Positions 30,250 through 43,300 are shown, counted from the first letter of the stretch. The stretch: 64,000 bases of DNA from Calditrichota bacterium (GCA_018644935.1 JABGPL010000011.1:1-64000), one strand, 5' to 3'. The notes: generated from the sequence alone by a model not told the origin. A program made the numbers and translations.

Positions 30250-30852
30250 ATGATTGATGTTTCTACATATCCAAAGAGTCTAACTTTGCGTGGTGAAACT
30301 GAAGTAAGTGTGCAAATAATGCATCCTCGACTGGAGGACAAACTCAGACAGTTTATGGGAAGTATACCTGCAACAGAACGAGTTCATTTCAGAGATGATG
30401 TTTCTGATCCCGAAGTAATCCATCAATGGTCGAATGATATTAATTTGGAAAGAGTTATTCCTCTTCTGGCAATTAATACAGATGATGATATTGTAGCAAA
30501 TTGGACACTTCACCACAGAGAGCATGGGTGGATTCGGCATCACGGTCACATTCGTGGTATTGTAACTCCCAAATGGCGAAACAAAGGTCTTGCGACTCTG
30601 ATGGTTCGTGAATTACTAAGAATTGCCGGTTCTATGGAGATTGAAAGAGTGGTAATTGAGCTTGTAGAACCGCAAATGCAGCTACTTGAAAGGTATAGAA
30701 AGATTGGTTTCAAAATTGATGCAGTTCTTAAAGACTGGGTCAAGGACTTCAGTGGTAGATATAACGATATTCATGTCTTATCAACTCAACTTGAACCCGC
30801 CTGGCAGAAGATGGAAAATCTTATTTTTGATTATGGCACTCACGGTGGATAG
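30250..30852 (+). CDS. GNAT-family N-acetyltransferase
   Basis: HHGHIRGIVTPKWRNKGLATLMVRELLRIAGSMEIERVVIELVEPQMQLLERYRKIGFKI. Confidence 0.85.
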   Translation: MIDVSTYPKSLTLRGETEVSVQIMHPRLEDKLRQFMGSIPATERVHFRDDVSDPEVIHQWSNDINLERVIPLLAINTDDDIVANWTLHHREHGWIRHHGHIRGIVTPKWRNKGLATLMVRELLRIAGSMEIERVVIELVEPQMQLLERYRKIGFKIDAVLKDWVKDFSGRYNDIHVLSTQLEPAWQKMENLIFDYGTHGG

Positions 30853-31445
30853 AGAATAAATTGTTTCAGCTGTCAGCCTTCAGTAACTGATTTAATCAAA
30901 TACTGATTGCAGGCAGCTGAATACTAGTTTCAGCAAATTGCATTATTCTCCGCCATTCTTGTTCATCCCTTCACCTACCTGCTTCACTTACCATACGAAA
31001 CATTCTAAGCCACGAATTCTCTTGTTGACCCATTGCTTTTTATTGGTCAACTGAATCCAGATACTGGAATTGAGGAGATTTTTTTGTTGTGCAATTATCG
31101 CACATATTGTGCAATATCTTCACTATTTGGGTTCAATTGTTTCCATCTGGAGGAGATTAACAAAGGTTCTGAAGTATAAATCTTTAATTATAAATGTAAT
31201 GTCGTTGATTCCAGTGAGAAGAACTTGACGATAGAATTAAATTGACTCTGAAATTAAAAACTCGGCAGGATAATTGCTTCAAGTTTGAAAACATAGGGTT
31301 GAATAAAAACTTTCTTGTGATTAGTTATTGCTACCTGCTCTTCAATTATTTATATTTTTGGGTTAGGTAAATTTCCGAACATTTTGTTTGGAACAACGTA
31401 TAACCATAAAACGGTTTTTTTTACTCGAAAAAAAGGATATTTCAG

Positions 31446-34400
31446 GTGCAAAGCAAAGTTTATTTGCAATTCAGCAAAAGCCGAAACCAAAAGACATCAG
31501 GAGACAAAATGCACAGAAAACAGGCATCCGCGCTTTTAATCATGTTACTTACTGCATTGTTCATTACCGGAGCAACAGCTAAGAGTTTTAATGAACGATC
31601 GGAATCCTGGCTTGAGGTTACTGATAATGGCCAATCTGGAATTTCGATTAATATTGATTTTACGACAGATGAGATTAATCAAATTGGTTCTATTCCAGAT
31701 TATTCTACACTGACTCAAACAGATAGTGGGATTGAAATCCCCATGATTTCTCGATTAATAGCTTTGCCCCCCGGACATCGCGCAGAGGTGAGGGTTATTA
31801 ACCGACAAAGCACTCTTCATAAGGCTGGAGACACAAGAGCAAATCTTACTGGAACAGGAATCAGTAAACAGGATTTATCAAGCTTGCGTTTGGATCCACC
31901 TATGCCAGTTATAGCTGGATCAGTTGGATCGGTTAGAGGTGTTTCTGTTACCTCCGTTTCGTTTTATCCATATCAATATAACGAGGAGAAAGATGAGATT
32001 ATTGAAAATATATCTTTTGAAGCAGAAGTAACTTTTGTGCGGGATAATAATATACAGGTTACGCGTCCTGTTCGAGATCTTCCCGGAAGTGACATGTCAC
32101 GAATGCTGGATAGAATTTTGCTGAATAAGCCTCATCGGGACCCTTATTCCGAGGTTCAAGCTGATCACCGCGGTCGAATTTTGATTCTTCATCAGGATAA
32201 TGATGATTTTGGTGAGAACGAACAACTATGGGTAGATAGCCTTGCCAATTGGAAAAGGCAAATGGGGTATTCCGTCGAAATTCTAGCTGTAAATGTAAAT
32301 GTACAGGAAGGCGGACTTACAGGCCTCGAGGTTCGAAATCAGATCGTTAGAGAACGTTATATAAACCAAGAAGATCCTTTATCATATCTCATAATTATTG
32401 GTGCAGATTCGGTTCAGCAGAGACTCTGGTTTCCGACTGTCACTGATGATGTTTCAGGAGATCATCTTTATTCAGTGATGGTTGAAGATAACGAAGATGA
32501 TATATACTTATCAGACATTGCCGTTGGACGCTTCCATTGTTATGATTTCAGTGAACTTAGAGGAGCAATTCTTCGCAGTATTCTGTACGAACGAGAACCT
32601 TATTTAGACCGTGGAGATGAATGGTTTACTAGTGCCCTCGTACACGCAGAGAATATTGCTGTTCCGGGTGGAGGATTTGTACCCTCAATGATTCATCTTG
32701 GTCGGTGGGAATTTGTAAAGTTGACCCGAGCCGGATATTCTGTAGACACTTTATGGGTTCCTGATGAGGATATTGATGCTGATGATGAGACAAGAAGACT
32801 TTTAGAAGATGGCAGAAGTTTTGTTTCGAGTCGAGGTTGGTTAGAAGCCTGTTTCGATGTTACCGGGGATGATCCTATTCTTGCATTCGTTGGCAGGAAG
32901 AATCCGTTTGTATTGGCGATTACTTGCTTATCCACGCCCACACAATCCAGATTTTTCCGTTCCGCAACACAAAACACTATTAACGGATCAATCAATGCCA
33001 TCTCCCTTGATAACCTTTCGCATTCAAAAGTTAATAACAGTTTCATTGGTGGAGCTTTGAGGAGCTTTGTAGATTTCGGGTTGCTCAATGCCGGGTCAAT
33101 CCTAAACCTTGGAAAGTTTCAACTTTGGTCAGATAATAGATATGAGCTGGCAGGATGGGCATTAGAGAATGTCGCAATAACCCGGCTAATGGGTGATCCA
33201 ACAACCAAACTTTTCACAAAAGTTCCGGTCGAACTGACCGCTCATTATACAGATGCTCTGACTCTCGGAAGTAGGGGCTTCAGTGTGTATGTCGAAGCCG
33301 CCGGTGAAATTGTGCCCGGTGCCTGGGTGACGATCTGGCAGGAAGATAGGTTACATTTAGTCTGTCAACCTGGAGAGGATGGATGGGCGAGATTTACTTT
33401 CCAAGATGGTGATCTTGATGAAGGTGATTTAAGAATCACAATTAATCATGATAATTCGATTCCATATATTTCCTCAGTTGAAGTTGCTCAAGCCGAGGAG
33501 ATGGTTGATATTGCAGGTATAGATTTTGAAGGTGATGATATCTTTGCAAACGGTGAGAATATTCAAACATCAATTACTTTTGCAAATAGTGGCAATGTCG
33601 ACTTGAATGACGTAACTATTGAAGTGATTTCTGAAGATCCACTTGTTACCTTCAGTGACGATAGTTTCCAGATTGATGCTTTTAACAGTGGTGCCGAGAG
33701 CGATATTCAATTTGACTTGCAGATACATCCCGCAAGTCATGGCGGAAGATCGGTTAGAGTTCAGATAGATGTTTCAAGTGGTGAATCCACCTGGGAGCAT
33801 TCATTTGCTTTTGAAACATCTGGGCATGTACTGACAGAACTTGGATTGGCCGTTGGTAATGATTTCCAACCGGGGGAGGTCGCCCAGTTGCTACCGACCA
33901 TTTTGAATTCTGGAGATCTTGCAACGCCCGAAGTAACTGCAACGTTGGTTTGCATAGATGATGATTACATAACGGTTACAGAAAATGTTGTCAGGTATGA
34001 ACCTATTGGTGGTGGTAGAGAAATGGAACCAGAGGGTCGTCTTGAAGTGGTAGTTGATGAATTGGCGATACCCGGCAATAATGTACGATTTATGTTGCTC
34101 CTTGATGCAGTAGAAGAGGACAATGCATTTGTAGACACTTTATTTTTCAATGAAATAATGGGACCCCTTCCGGAAACACCAGATCCCTTCGGACCCGATA
34201 GTTATGGCTATATTGCTTTTGACTCCGGGGATGTAAGTTGGGAGAAGTGTCCAGAGTATGATTGGGTTGAGATCAATCCATCCGAAGAAGAGGACTTTGT
34301 GGGTGAAGATTTAAGACTATTAGATCGATGGGATAGCCAGGATACATCAGTAACAGTAGATTTACCATTCAGTTTCAGGTTTTACGGTGAAGAGTTTGAT

Positions 34401-36548
34401 GCCATAGCCGTAAATTCAAATGGATGGATAGCATTTGGAGATGACAAATCGATGTTTGTTGACGCAAGAAATCAGCAAATTCCAGGCATTCAGGGACCGG
34501 ATGCTATGATCGCAGGTTTCTGGCAAGATATGATTAATCTTGACCCCGAGACTCGAGGTGTTTACACATTTTATGATGATGAGTCCGATCGTTTTATCAT
34601 CGAATGGTCAAAAATGAAATTGTGGAGGGACAATACTGATCAAGATCAAAATGTGATTGAATTCCAAATTATTCTTTATGATCCAGCGGCTTTTCCAACC
34701 TCAACTGGTAACGGAGAAATTTTAGTACAGTACAAGAGCATTTATACATTTGGCGGAGATCAATGGGATAACTATTTCCATACGACTGGCTTAAAAAATC
34801 TCGATGGGTCAGACGGACTGGAGTATTGTTATTGGGATCATTATCCACGTGCAAATGCACATGTTGAAGATGAGATGGCGATTCTCTTCACCACCGACAG
34901 AATTGCAGTATTCGGTGGTATGAATGGAAGAGTTACTCTGCACGAGGATGAAGAGGAAGGAATTGAGGGTGTTACTGTGCAATCTGTGCGTACCGGTGCT
35001 CGTACAGAAACAATGGAGGATGGAAGGTATGAATTCGACCTGATTCCAGCAGGCAGAGATGAAATAGTATTTTCAAAACCAGGTTTTAATACCAATTCTG
35101 TCATAGTTGACATCAATCAAGATGAAGTATTGGTATTGAATGCTTCTCTCACACACCCTGAAATTATTGCCTCCTCTGAACCCGTTAACATCGAGGTTAT
35201 GGAAGAGGAAGTTTCATTGGTCAATTTTGAAATTCAGAACAATGGAAACGGTCCTCTGGATTATTATTTTTCAAGACGTTTCTCTGATGGTTCCCAAACT
35301 ATGTTTGCCTCTCAAGGTGAAGAGGATATTTCTTCACTGACTGAAGAAGATAGAAATATTCGGGGATGTGAATTTATCGGCGACAAAGTATACATTACGG
35401 GTGGTGGCGCGGGAAGAGACTTTGGAAATGAGTTTGTATATGTTTTTAACCATGATTTTAACAATGAATTAGTCCTTCAAAGTTCTTTCAGCCAATCCAG
35501 TGTTACCAGGAGTGGTTTCATGGATTTAGCTTTCGATGGTGAATTCTTGTACGGGGCTGAAAAGAGAAATGCAGAAGACTTTCCAGCTGTCATCGTCAAG
35601 TTTGATCTTGATGGGGAGGTACATAATACATTTTCATTGCCTTTGGAAAGAGCGGATGCTCCAACCCCGTGGGCATTAGCCTGGAATCCAATTGACGAGC
35701 AGTTGATTGTTGCAGGTGATGAGAGTGATGCATTTGTTCTTGACATAGAAGGAAACCTTGTCTCGAGGCATGAATTGAGTATACCAGGTGACGTTCTTAG
35801 AATCCGAGGAGCTGCCTGGAATCCATTGGATGAAGACAATATGCCTTTATACTTGCTCGATACGAATGTCGGAGCCAGATTACTTAAAGCCAGCCTGGAA
35901 ACCGGTGAGATTAGAGAAGTTGCTGTTCTCAGAGAGGACGAAAGGGAAATCGGTGGATTGACGATTGGTTACGATTGGGACCGTTCAATGATAAGTTTAG
36001 GGATGATCGCAGGGGGAGTTGATAATGATTCAATTGATTACCTTGAAGTATTTGAACTCGGACCAAATACTCGCTTCCTTGAAATTTCTCCTGACATGGG
36101 GCAGATAGCTGCAGGGGAAAGTGCTAATCCAGAGCTGATTTTCAACGCTCAGGATATCCTTGCTGATACATACTCGTTTGGATTGGCGATTGAGCATAAT
36201 GCAGCCGGTGAGGAAGTATTCATTGAGGTATCAGTAGTTGTTACGCCTGTAAGTGTTTCTGATCATGGAAATGGTGAAATACCACTTGAGTTTGCCTTAA
36301 ATGCATCATATCCAAATCCTTTTAATTCAACCACGAGAATCGATTTTTCTTTGGCCGAGACTGCACCAACACGATTAGCAGTTTATGATTTGACCGGTCG
36401 ATTAGTTTCGAATCTGATTCAAGAAAAATTGGAACCGGGTAAATACTCGGTTAATTTCAGCCCAGAAACAATGGCTTCCGGAATATATTTTTATAGGTTA
36501 AAATCCGGCCAGAACAGTTCAGTGAAACGAATGGTTTATCTGCGTTAA
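31446..36548 (+). CDS. C25 (gingipain)-like peptidase-family secreted protein with T9SS type A sorting domain
   Basis: GRILILHQDNDDFGENEQLWVDSLANWKRQMGYSVEILAV; ITCLS; carboxypeptidase-regulatory-like segment; tail NASYPNPFNSTTRIDFSLAE...YDLTGRLVSNLIQ...GIYFYRLKSGQNSSVKRMVYLR. Likely start at the in-frame ATG at 31509 (MHRKQASALLIMLLTALFITGATA), giving a signal peptide. Confidence 0.85.
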   Translation: MQSKVYLQFSKSRNQKTSGDKMHRKQASALLIMLLTALFITGATAKSFNERSESWLEVTDNGQSGISINIDFTTDEINQIGSIPDYSTLTQTDSGIEIPMISRLIALPPGHRAEVRVINRQSTLHKAGDTRANLTGTGISKQDLSSLRLDPPMPVIAGSVGSVRGVSVTSVSFYPYQYNEEKDEIIENISFEAEVTFVRDNNIQVTRPVRDLPGSDMSRMLDRILLNKPHRDPYSEVQADHRGRILILHQDNDDFGENEQLWVDSLANWKRQMGYSVEILAVNVNVQEGGLTGLEVRNQIVRERYINQEDPLSYLIIIGADSVQQRLWFPTVTDDVSGDHLYSVMVEDNEDDIYLSDIAVGRFHCYDFSELRGAILRSILYEREPYLDRGDEWFTSALVHAENIAVPGGGFVPSMIHLGRWEFVKLTRAGYSVDTLWVPDEDIDADDETRRLLEDGRSFVSSRGWLEACFDVTGDDPILAFVGRKNPFVLAITCLSTPTQSRFFRSATQNTINGSINAISLDNLSHSKVNNSFIGGALRSFVDFGLLNAGSILNLGKFQLWSDNRYELAGWALENVAITRLMGDPTTKLFTKVPVELTAHYTDALTLGSRGFSVYVEAAGEIVPGAWVTIWQEDRLHLVCQPGEDGWARFTFQDGDLDEGDLRITINHDNSIPYISSVEVAQAEEMVDIAGIDFEGDDIFANGENIQTSITFANSGNVDLNDVTIEVISEDPLVTFSDDSFQIDAFNSGAESDIQFDLQIHPASHGGRSVRVQIDVSSGESTWEHSFAFETSGHVLTELGLAVGNDFQPGEVAQLLPTILNSGDLATPEVTATLVCIDDDYITVTENVVRYEPIGGGREMEPEGRLEVVVDELAIPGNNVRFMLLLDAVEEDNAFVDTLFFNEIMGPLPETPDPFGPDSYGYIAFDSGDVSWEKCPEYDWVEINPSEEEDFVGEDLRLLDRWDSQDTSVTVDLPFSFRFYGEEFDAIAVNSNGWIAFGDDKSMFVDARNQQIPGIQGPDAMIAGFWQDMINLDPETRGVYTFYDDESDRFIIEWSKMKLWRDNTDQDQNVIEFQIILYDPAAFPTSTGNGEILVQYKSIYTFGGDQWDNYFHTTGLKNLDGSDGLEYCYWDHYPRANAHVEDEMAILFTTDRIAVFGGMNGRVTLHEDEEEGIEGVTVQSVRTGARTETMEDGRYEFDLIPAGRDEIVFSKPGFNTNSVIVDINQDEVLVLNASLTHPEIIASSEPVNIEVMEEEVSLVNFEIQNNGNGPLDYYFSRRFSDGSQTMFASQGEEDISSLTEEDRNIRGCEFIGDKVYITGGGAGRDFGNEFVYVFNHDFNNELVLQSSFSQSSVTRSGFMDLAFDGEFLYGAEKRNAEDFPAVIVKFDLDGEVHNTFSLPLERADAPTPWALAWNPIDEQLIVAGDESDAFVLDIEGNLVSRHELSIPGDVLRIRGAAWNPLDEDNMPLYLLDTNVGARLLKASLETGEIREVAVLREDEREIGGLTIGYDWDRSMISLGMIAGGVDNDSIDYLEVFELGPNTRFLEISPDMGQIAAGESANPELIFNAQDILADTYSFGLAIEHNAAGEEVFIEVSVVVTPVSVSDHGNGEIPLEFALNASYPNPFNSTTRIDFSLAETAPTRLAVYDLTGRLVSNLIQEKLEPGKYSVNFSPETMASGIYFYRLKSGQNSSVKRMVYLR

Positions 36549-36575
36549 CATTGGTTTTAACAATTTTCTTTGAAG

Positions 36576-36608
36576 ACCCCGGCCGTTTTCCAGCCGGGGT
36601 TTTTTTTA
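36576..36608 (+). terminator. Rho-independent terminator of the C25-like gene
   Basis: ACCCCGGC-cgttttcca-GCCGGGGT followed by TTTTTTT. Confidence 0.9.
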
Positions 36609-37171
36609 TGCTTTTCTGATGATCTATAAAAAGTATATGCAAAAGATGTGGTTTGTATATTTGTAATATATTGTTAATAAAATAAATAACTACTAATAAA
36701 ACTTGTAGAAACCAGTGTAACTATTTGTATGTTGATTGATACTGGAAATGGAGCCGATATCAGAATTGTTATCAATAAAATATGTTTACACGTAATTATT
36801 TTACAATTAAAGCTTTAGAAGTAAATGATGCATATCTGAATCGAATTGATAAAATTCAGTTGTGCTACAATATCAATTGCTATATTACATTTAGGGTTCA
36901 GAATAGACAAAATCTGTTTAGTACTTTGAAAAAAAATGAATTATTTTGATAAATTTTGACATGGTTACTTTTATAGATCACAATAATGTCTTACTTTGCA
37001 AAATCCGTATAAGGAGTAGACTATCCTTGACGACAATTTCTAAACGCGAACAAAACTACAGATTGGGAAAAATGACTGATTTCGTTGGAATAATCATAAC
37101 TTTTAGTATTAGTGTCTTTTTCTTGGTTGTTTTTTCAGCACAGCGTTTATATATTAAATTGCTCGATTTTC

Positions 37172-37258
37172 TGCGGGCAGGAGTGACAATGCTCTGCCAT
37201 CTAAAAACTTTACCATACCTCCCCGCAAATTGCCGGTCTGTAAGCCATAGGCTGACAG
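37172..37258 (+). promoter_or_regulatory. Candidate structured 5' leader of the giant gene
   Basis: GC-rich island in AT-rich intergenic DNA: GCGGG...CCCGC outer pairing, GGCA(G)GAG-tgacaatg-CTCTGCC hairpin, CTGT-a-AGCC-ata-GGCT-g-ACAG hairpin (37238-37258). Confidence 0.35.
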
Positions 37259-37344
37259 TTTTAAGTTTAAATACCGTTGATTTACATCAATTTATGGTAC
37301 CTTTTGTAGATAACTCTTTCAACAAAACTAAGAAGGTGTGCCAA

Positions 37345-40300
37345 ATGGAACGTTCCGCGATCGTTTCCGTTGTGCTAATGTTTGCGCTGCTTTTAGCAGC
37401 CGGACCAGTTTTTGCTCAACATTTTGTTTTAGACCCGACCAATGGGGATACACATACACTTTTTGTGGCCTCAGCCACAATTGCAGGTGATGACCTCATA
37501 GAGAATGATGAAATTGGAGTATTCACCACCGCAGGGACCGTAAGAGGTCTGGCAGTGGTTGAAGAGAATGGGGCTATCCCCGAAATCACTGTTTTTGGTC
37601 AGGGTGACGAAGATGGTGGTTTTACCGATGGTGAAATCATGGCATTCAAGATCTGGGATGCCTCAGCCGAAGAAGAGATGACGGCATTTGTTTCCGGAGG
37701 TGCGATTATTACCTTTACCGCAAATGATGCTGACGCTATCTCTTTGGAAGTTCTTGATCAGCACTTTCAATATCAAACCACCGATGCAGAACACTTTCTG
37801 ATTGTCTCTTTGGCTGATATTGATGGAACTTCAATTGCTATCGGCGACGAGATCGGTGTATTTACACCTGATAACGTTTGCGCAGGTGGTTACGTCATCA
37901 CAGAATTAGATGGTGGCGATTTATTCCCTGCTGGTTTTAGCGCTTATGGTGGTCCAACGGGATTCTCGGTCGGTGAAGCACTTTCGTTCAGATTATATGA
38001 TTCGAGCGAGGATACAGAGCATAATGCCAACGCGGACTGGGCGAGCTTCGATGCTCAGACCTTCCTGCCGGATAGAGTATCACCTATTTCTCGACTGTTT
38101 GCTTATACAAACCCAATACCAGCAATTCGGTTTTCAAATGCTTCTCTTGACTTTGGGGATGTCTACTTGCTTGATGGTGAAAGTTCCAGCATCAACTTGA
38201 CAATCCTGAACAATGGGTTTGACGATTTGACGGTGAACTCTATTTCGAGCAATAATAATGCATTTACATTCGACTTTGATGACAATGCATTTGTCCTCGC
38301 ACCGGGTGCGAGACGGGTATTTAACATTACCTTCGTTCCCCCCGAGGCTGGAAATATCGAAGGTGTGTTAACAATCGATAGTGATGATCCAAATGATGAA
38401 GAAGTTACTATCAACATGGAAGGTGTTGGTGTCGTGGCTGAACCTGCAACTCTTGAACTTGAGTCTGATTCAAATGATTTTGGGAGTTTGAATGTTGGCA
38501 GCGAGTCAACCTGGAACATGCACATAACCAACACTGGATATTACAATTTGATTGTTAACAGCATCGTTTCCAACGAAGATGCCTACGAAACAAATTTTGG
38601 TGGTGAACCCCAGGTTATTGCTGGAGGTGCTAGTTTGGACGTTACTGTAACGTTTGCACCTACTCTTCGCGGACAGCAACCTGCTACATTGACCATAACG
38701 AGTAATCATGGTGGAAATTTAGGTGTTGAAACGGTGGTTAACGTAACTGGTTATGGTAATGCGCCAGATATTGCACTGGATTCTGCAGCCGTCCGATTTG
38801 GTGGTGTAATCATTGATGAAGAAGGAACTGCCGTAGTTACAATCACCAACGTTGGTGAACTGAATCTGACAATTCAAGACGTTACAATACCTGGTGATAT
38901 ATTCAGCTCAGATTGGGCTGGTCAACTGGTACTTGCTCAGAACGCGGAAGTCGAGGTGACATTAACATTTGCTCCGACTGCTGAACAAGATTATCAAGAA
39001 ACCATGACGATTACATCAAACGATCCGGGTAACGGTTCGCTCGAGATTCCATTAACAGGTACCGGTGATCCTTATCCACCAGCCGATCTTTCAATTGCTG
39101 TTGGTGACCAGAACCACAATTTCGGTGAAACGACCGTTAATTCTGATGCAGAATGGGTTTTCCCAATTACAAATAATGGTTATCTTGACCTGGTAATCAG
39201 CAATATAACTTCTGATGAAAACACATTCACTACCGATTTTCCTGGTGGAGATGGATGGACAATTGCAAGAGGCCAATCTCAGAATGTGACAGTGACTTTT
39301 GCGCCAACTGAAGTTGGAGATCGGAACGGCACATTAACAATTACTTCAAACGATCAGGGACAAGATGGATCGACTGATGAAGTGACAGTTGCTGGTACTG
39401 GTGTTGCCGAACAATTACCTCAGATTTCTACAAATCCGAATAATGTTGCATTCCCGGATAAAATTATTGGGGAGAGTACGACCGAGATTGTCACAATCTC
39501 AAATATTGGTCAATTAGAATTGACCGTCTCAAACGTTGCAATCGTGAATGACGCCGGCGGCGTTTTTGGCGTTTTGTACGAAGGTAATGCCTGGGACGGA
39601 AATGTAGTGATTCAACCCGCTGCATCTATTCAGGTTTCAGTATCTTTCTCGCCTGATGCAGTTCAAGATTTCACAGGTGATCTGAGAATAACTTCTGATG
39701 ACAGGGATGATGGAACTATTGATGTCGAACTAACGGGTACCGGTCTTGTACAGCCTCCCCCAGACATTTTCGTAGCCCAGGGAGATTTATCCCATAACTA
39801 TGGAAATGTACTATTCGGAACACAGACAACATGGCAGTTTGATATTACGAACAATGGTTATCTTGATCTTGTTGTTGACAGCATTTTAACAAGTCTCGGA
39901 GTGTACACAACAAATCTATCGGAAGATGGTGTAACCCTAGCGGGAGGTGAGTCCACAACAATCACTGCTACATTTGCACCTGTCGCGGGTGTGGAATATA
40001 ATGGTACTCTCACAATATATTCAAACGATGACAATGATAATGAGAGTCCAATTCGCATCACAGTAACTGGTGTCGGTCTTGCGCCGAGAATCACAGTTGC
40101 CCCTGAAAATGTCGCATTTGGTGATGTTGTTGCAGGAAATTCCGAAACAAGTAGCATTCGGATAAGCAACCCAGGTAGTTCTGCCTTAACAGTCACTGAA
40201 ATTCAGTTTAACAATAATGTCTTCAGTGGTGATCTTGGTGGTCAGCAGGTTATTGCCGTTGGTCAATTTATTGACCTCGAATTGACCTTTACCCCGACTG

Positions 40301-43300
40301 ATATTGATGATTTTGAAGGAATACTTACAGTAATTTCAGATGCAGAAAACGACCAGAGCCTCGATATTCCATTGACAGGTGCTGGTGTATCTGCCTTCCA
40401 GTTTACACAAACAGGTGAATCCACAACATTAATCATTAATTCAGGACTTATAAACAATGAAGCAATGATTGAGGGTGATGAAGTTGGTGTGTTCACCCCA
40501 GATGGAGTTTGCGCTGGTGGATCAGTTCTCGGTGCAAATGGTTTTGATTCACCTATTGGTTTCAGTGCCTGGGGAGATGATCTGGGAACTCAAGATGTTG
40601 TTGAGGGATTCACTCGTAACGAAGCTTTCGCTTTCAGGTTATGGGATCGCTCTACCGGTACAGAATATGTTGCGTATGAAAACTGGTCACCCGAGGTTGT
40701 GCCAGTCTGGACAGCAAATGGTGGACCATATGTGATTCTTGAATTATTGGGTTATGACGATCCTCCACCAATTACCAGATTATCAGACAGTAATCTTAAT
40801 TTTGGTGATGTATATCTGTTTGATGGTGAGAGTTCAGCACGTGACCTGACCATCAGGAACATTGGTGGTGCCAATTTAACAATCCAATCGGTTGTTAGTG
40901 ATAACGACGCATTTAGTTTGGACTTCCCCAACCAGATAATTCTTCAACCTGATGCATCAACGACAGTTACAATTACATTTGTGCCTCCGGAACTCGGTGA
41001 TATATCAGGAGTTGTGACGGTTACAAGCAATGATCCCCGTAATGGTGAGATGACAGTCAATATGGCTGGTGTAGGTGTTGAAGCTCCAGCACCGGATATT
41101 GGTGTCAATGAGGAATCGCATGCATTTGGCACAATAGAAGTAGGAAGTCCTTTAACGTGGACACTTGTAGTCACCAATAATGGTTATGAGGCTCTTGTGA
41201 TTGATGATGTTCAATCTGGAAATGCGGCATATACCACTGATTTTGCTGGTGATCAGGTAACTTTGGCTCGTCTTGAAACTATGGATGTAGTTGTAACATT
41301 TGATCCGGCAACTGCAGGTGACTTTAATACAAATCTTACAATTACAAGTAATAACGGTGGTAATGCAAATAGTGAGTACAATGTAGCATTATCTGGTGCT
41401 GCAATCGCTCCTGACATTGCAGTAACTCCCTCACCTGTTGTTTTTGATGACACTATATTCGGAGAAGAGGATACAGCAACACTGACAATCAGTAATGATG
41501 GAGCAGTAGATCTGGTTATTTCTTCGATTACCATTCCCGATGGCGTCTTTTCATCAGATTGGGCAGATCAGCAGACTGTTGTTCCCGGCGAGGAGTATGT
41601 TCTTAACTTGACATTTGCTCCGATTGCAGCCCAAGATTATGAGGTTGTAGCAACAATTGCTTCAAATGACCCCGTTGATGGAAACTTGAACGTTACTCTA
41701 CAAGGTACAGGTTTGCCTCAACCAGCTCCGAATTTGGTGATTGCAGATGAGGATCTGACTCACAACTTCGGTGAAGTATTTGTTGGTAATGGTAGAACAT
41801 GGCAATTCACAATAACCAATGATGGTTATCAGGACTTGGTTATCAGCGATATCGAATCCAACAATAATGTATTTATAACTAACCACCCTGGTGGTGATGG
41901 TTGGACAATAGCAGGTGGTGGGGCACAAGTTGTCACCGCAACATTTACACCAGCAGCAGAGCAGGCCTACAACGGGACTCTTACCGTAGTTTCCAATGAT
42001 GATGGGAACGCCAACACAAGGACAAATATTACGGTTGAAGGTTCTGGTACCTTTGAGGAACTGCCTGAAATAGATTTCAGCACATTGAACGTTGCCTTTG
42101 GCGACGTGATTTTTGGTGAAGCTGGAAATTCTTCTGTTGTGGTCACAAACGTTGGTGATGCTGATTTAAGTGTTCAAGGTGCTGTTCTTGTCAACAATGA
42201 TGATGACAACGTCTTTGAAATGAGTTGGGATGGGGCAGAAGTTTTAGTACCTAATGCTTCTTTGACAATTGACCTGACTTTTACTCCCAACGCAGTTGCA
42301 GCATTTGATGCCATACTCAGGATAACTTCAGATGACGCTGATGAAGCATCAGTTGATATAAACATCACCGGTACCGGTGTTGTTCAGCCTCCTCCTGAAA
42401 TTACTGTTGCTGAGGATGATCAGACTCACAACTTTGGAAATGTTATAGTAGGTCAGGATGTAGCGTGGCAGTTCAATATAACAAATACTGGTTATCAGGA
42501 TCTTGTTGTTGACAGTATTTTGGCGAGCAACGGTGTATTCACAACCAACCTTTCCGAAGATGGCGTGACTATCACGCGAGGTCAATCCACAGCAATTACC
42601 GCCACATTCACACCAATCGCGGGTGTAGAATATAATGGCACTCTCTCAATTTATTCAAATGACGATGAAGATGAGCAAAGCCCTGTAGTTATTACTGTCA
42701 CAGGTGTTGGTCTTACACCAAATATTGTCGTAGCTCCGGAAAATGTCTCTTTTGGTGATGTTGCCGCAGGCGCGACAGAGACAAGTACCCTTCGGATATC
42801 AAACACTGGCGGTGCTGCATTGACTGTGACAGAACTCCAATTTAATAATGCTTTCTTTGGTGGAGATCTTGGTGGTCAGCAGGTTATTGCAGCTGGTGCA
42901 TTTTTAGATGTCGACCTGACATTCACTCCTAATGATATAGATGATTTCGAAGGAGTTCTGACAATAATCTCAGACGCGGAAAATGATGGGGATCTTACTG
43001 TTAATCTAACAGGTTCAGGTGTAACAGCTTTTCAGTTTACACAGACTGGTGATAATGTTCCGATCATTGTAAATGCAGCCTTTATTAATAATCAGGCAAT
43101 GGTTGAAGGTGATGAGATTGGTACATTTACCACCGGTGGTGTGTGTGCAGGTAGTGCCATTATCGGAGTTGGTGGTTTTAACCAGGCTTTGGGTTTCGCC
43201 GCCTGGGCAGATGATGATAATACCGGGAACGTCGTTGAAGGTTTTGTGGAAGACGAGGCGTTTGAATTCAGGTTATGGGATCGCGCCACTGGAACGGAGT

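Noticed and set aside
37172-37258. Calling this leader a c-di-GMP (GEMM) riboswitch
   Set aside because: Only fragments (GCAAA, CCGG) resemble the consensus. The GAAA tetraloop/receptor and right-hand P1b strand are not evident, so I report only a structured-leader candidate.
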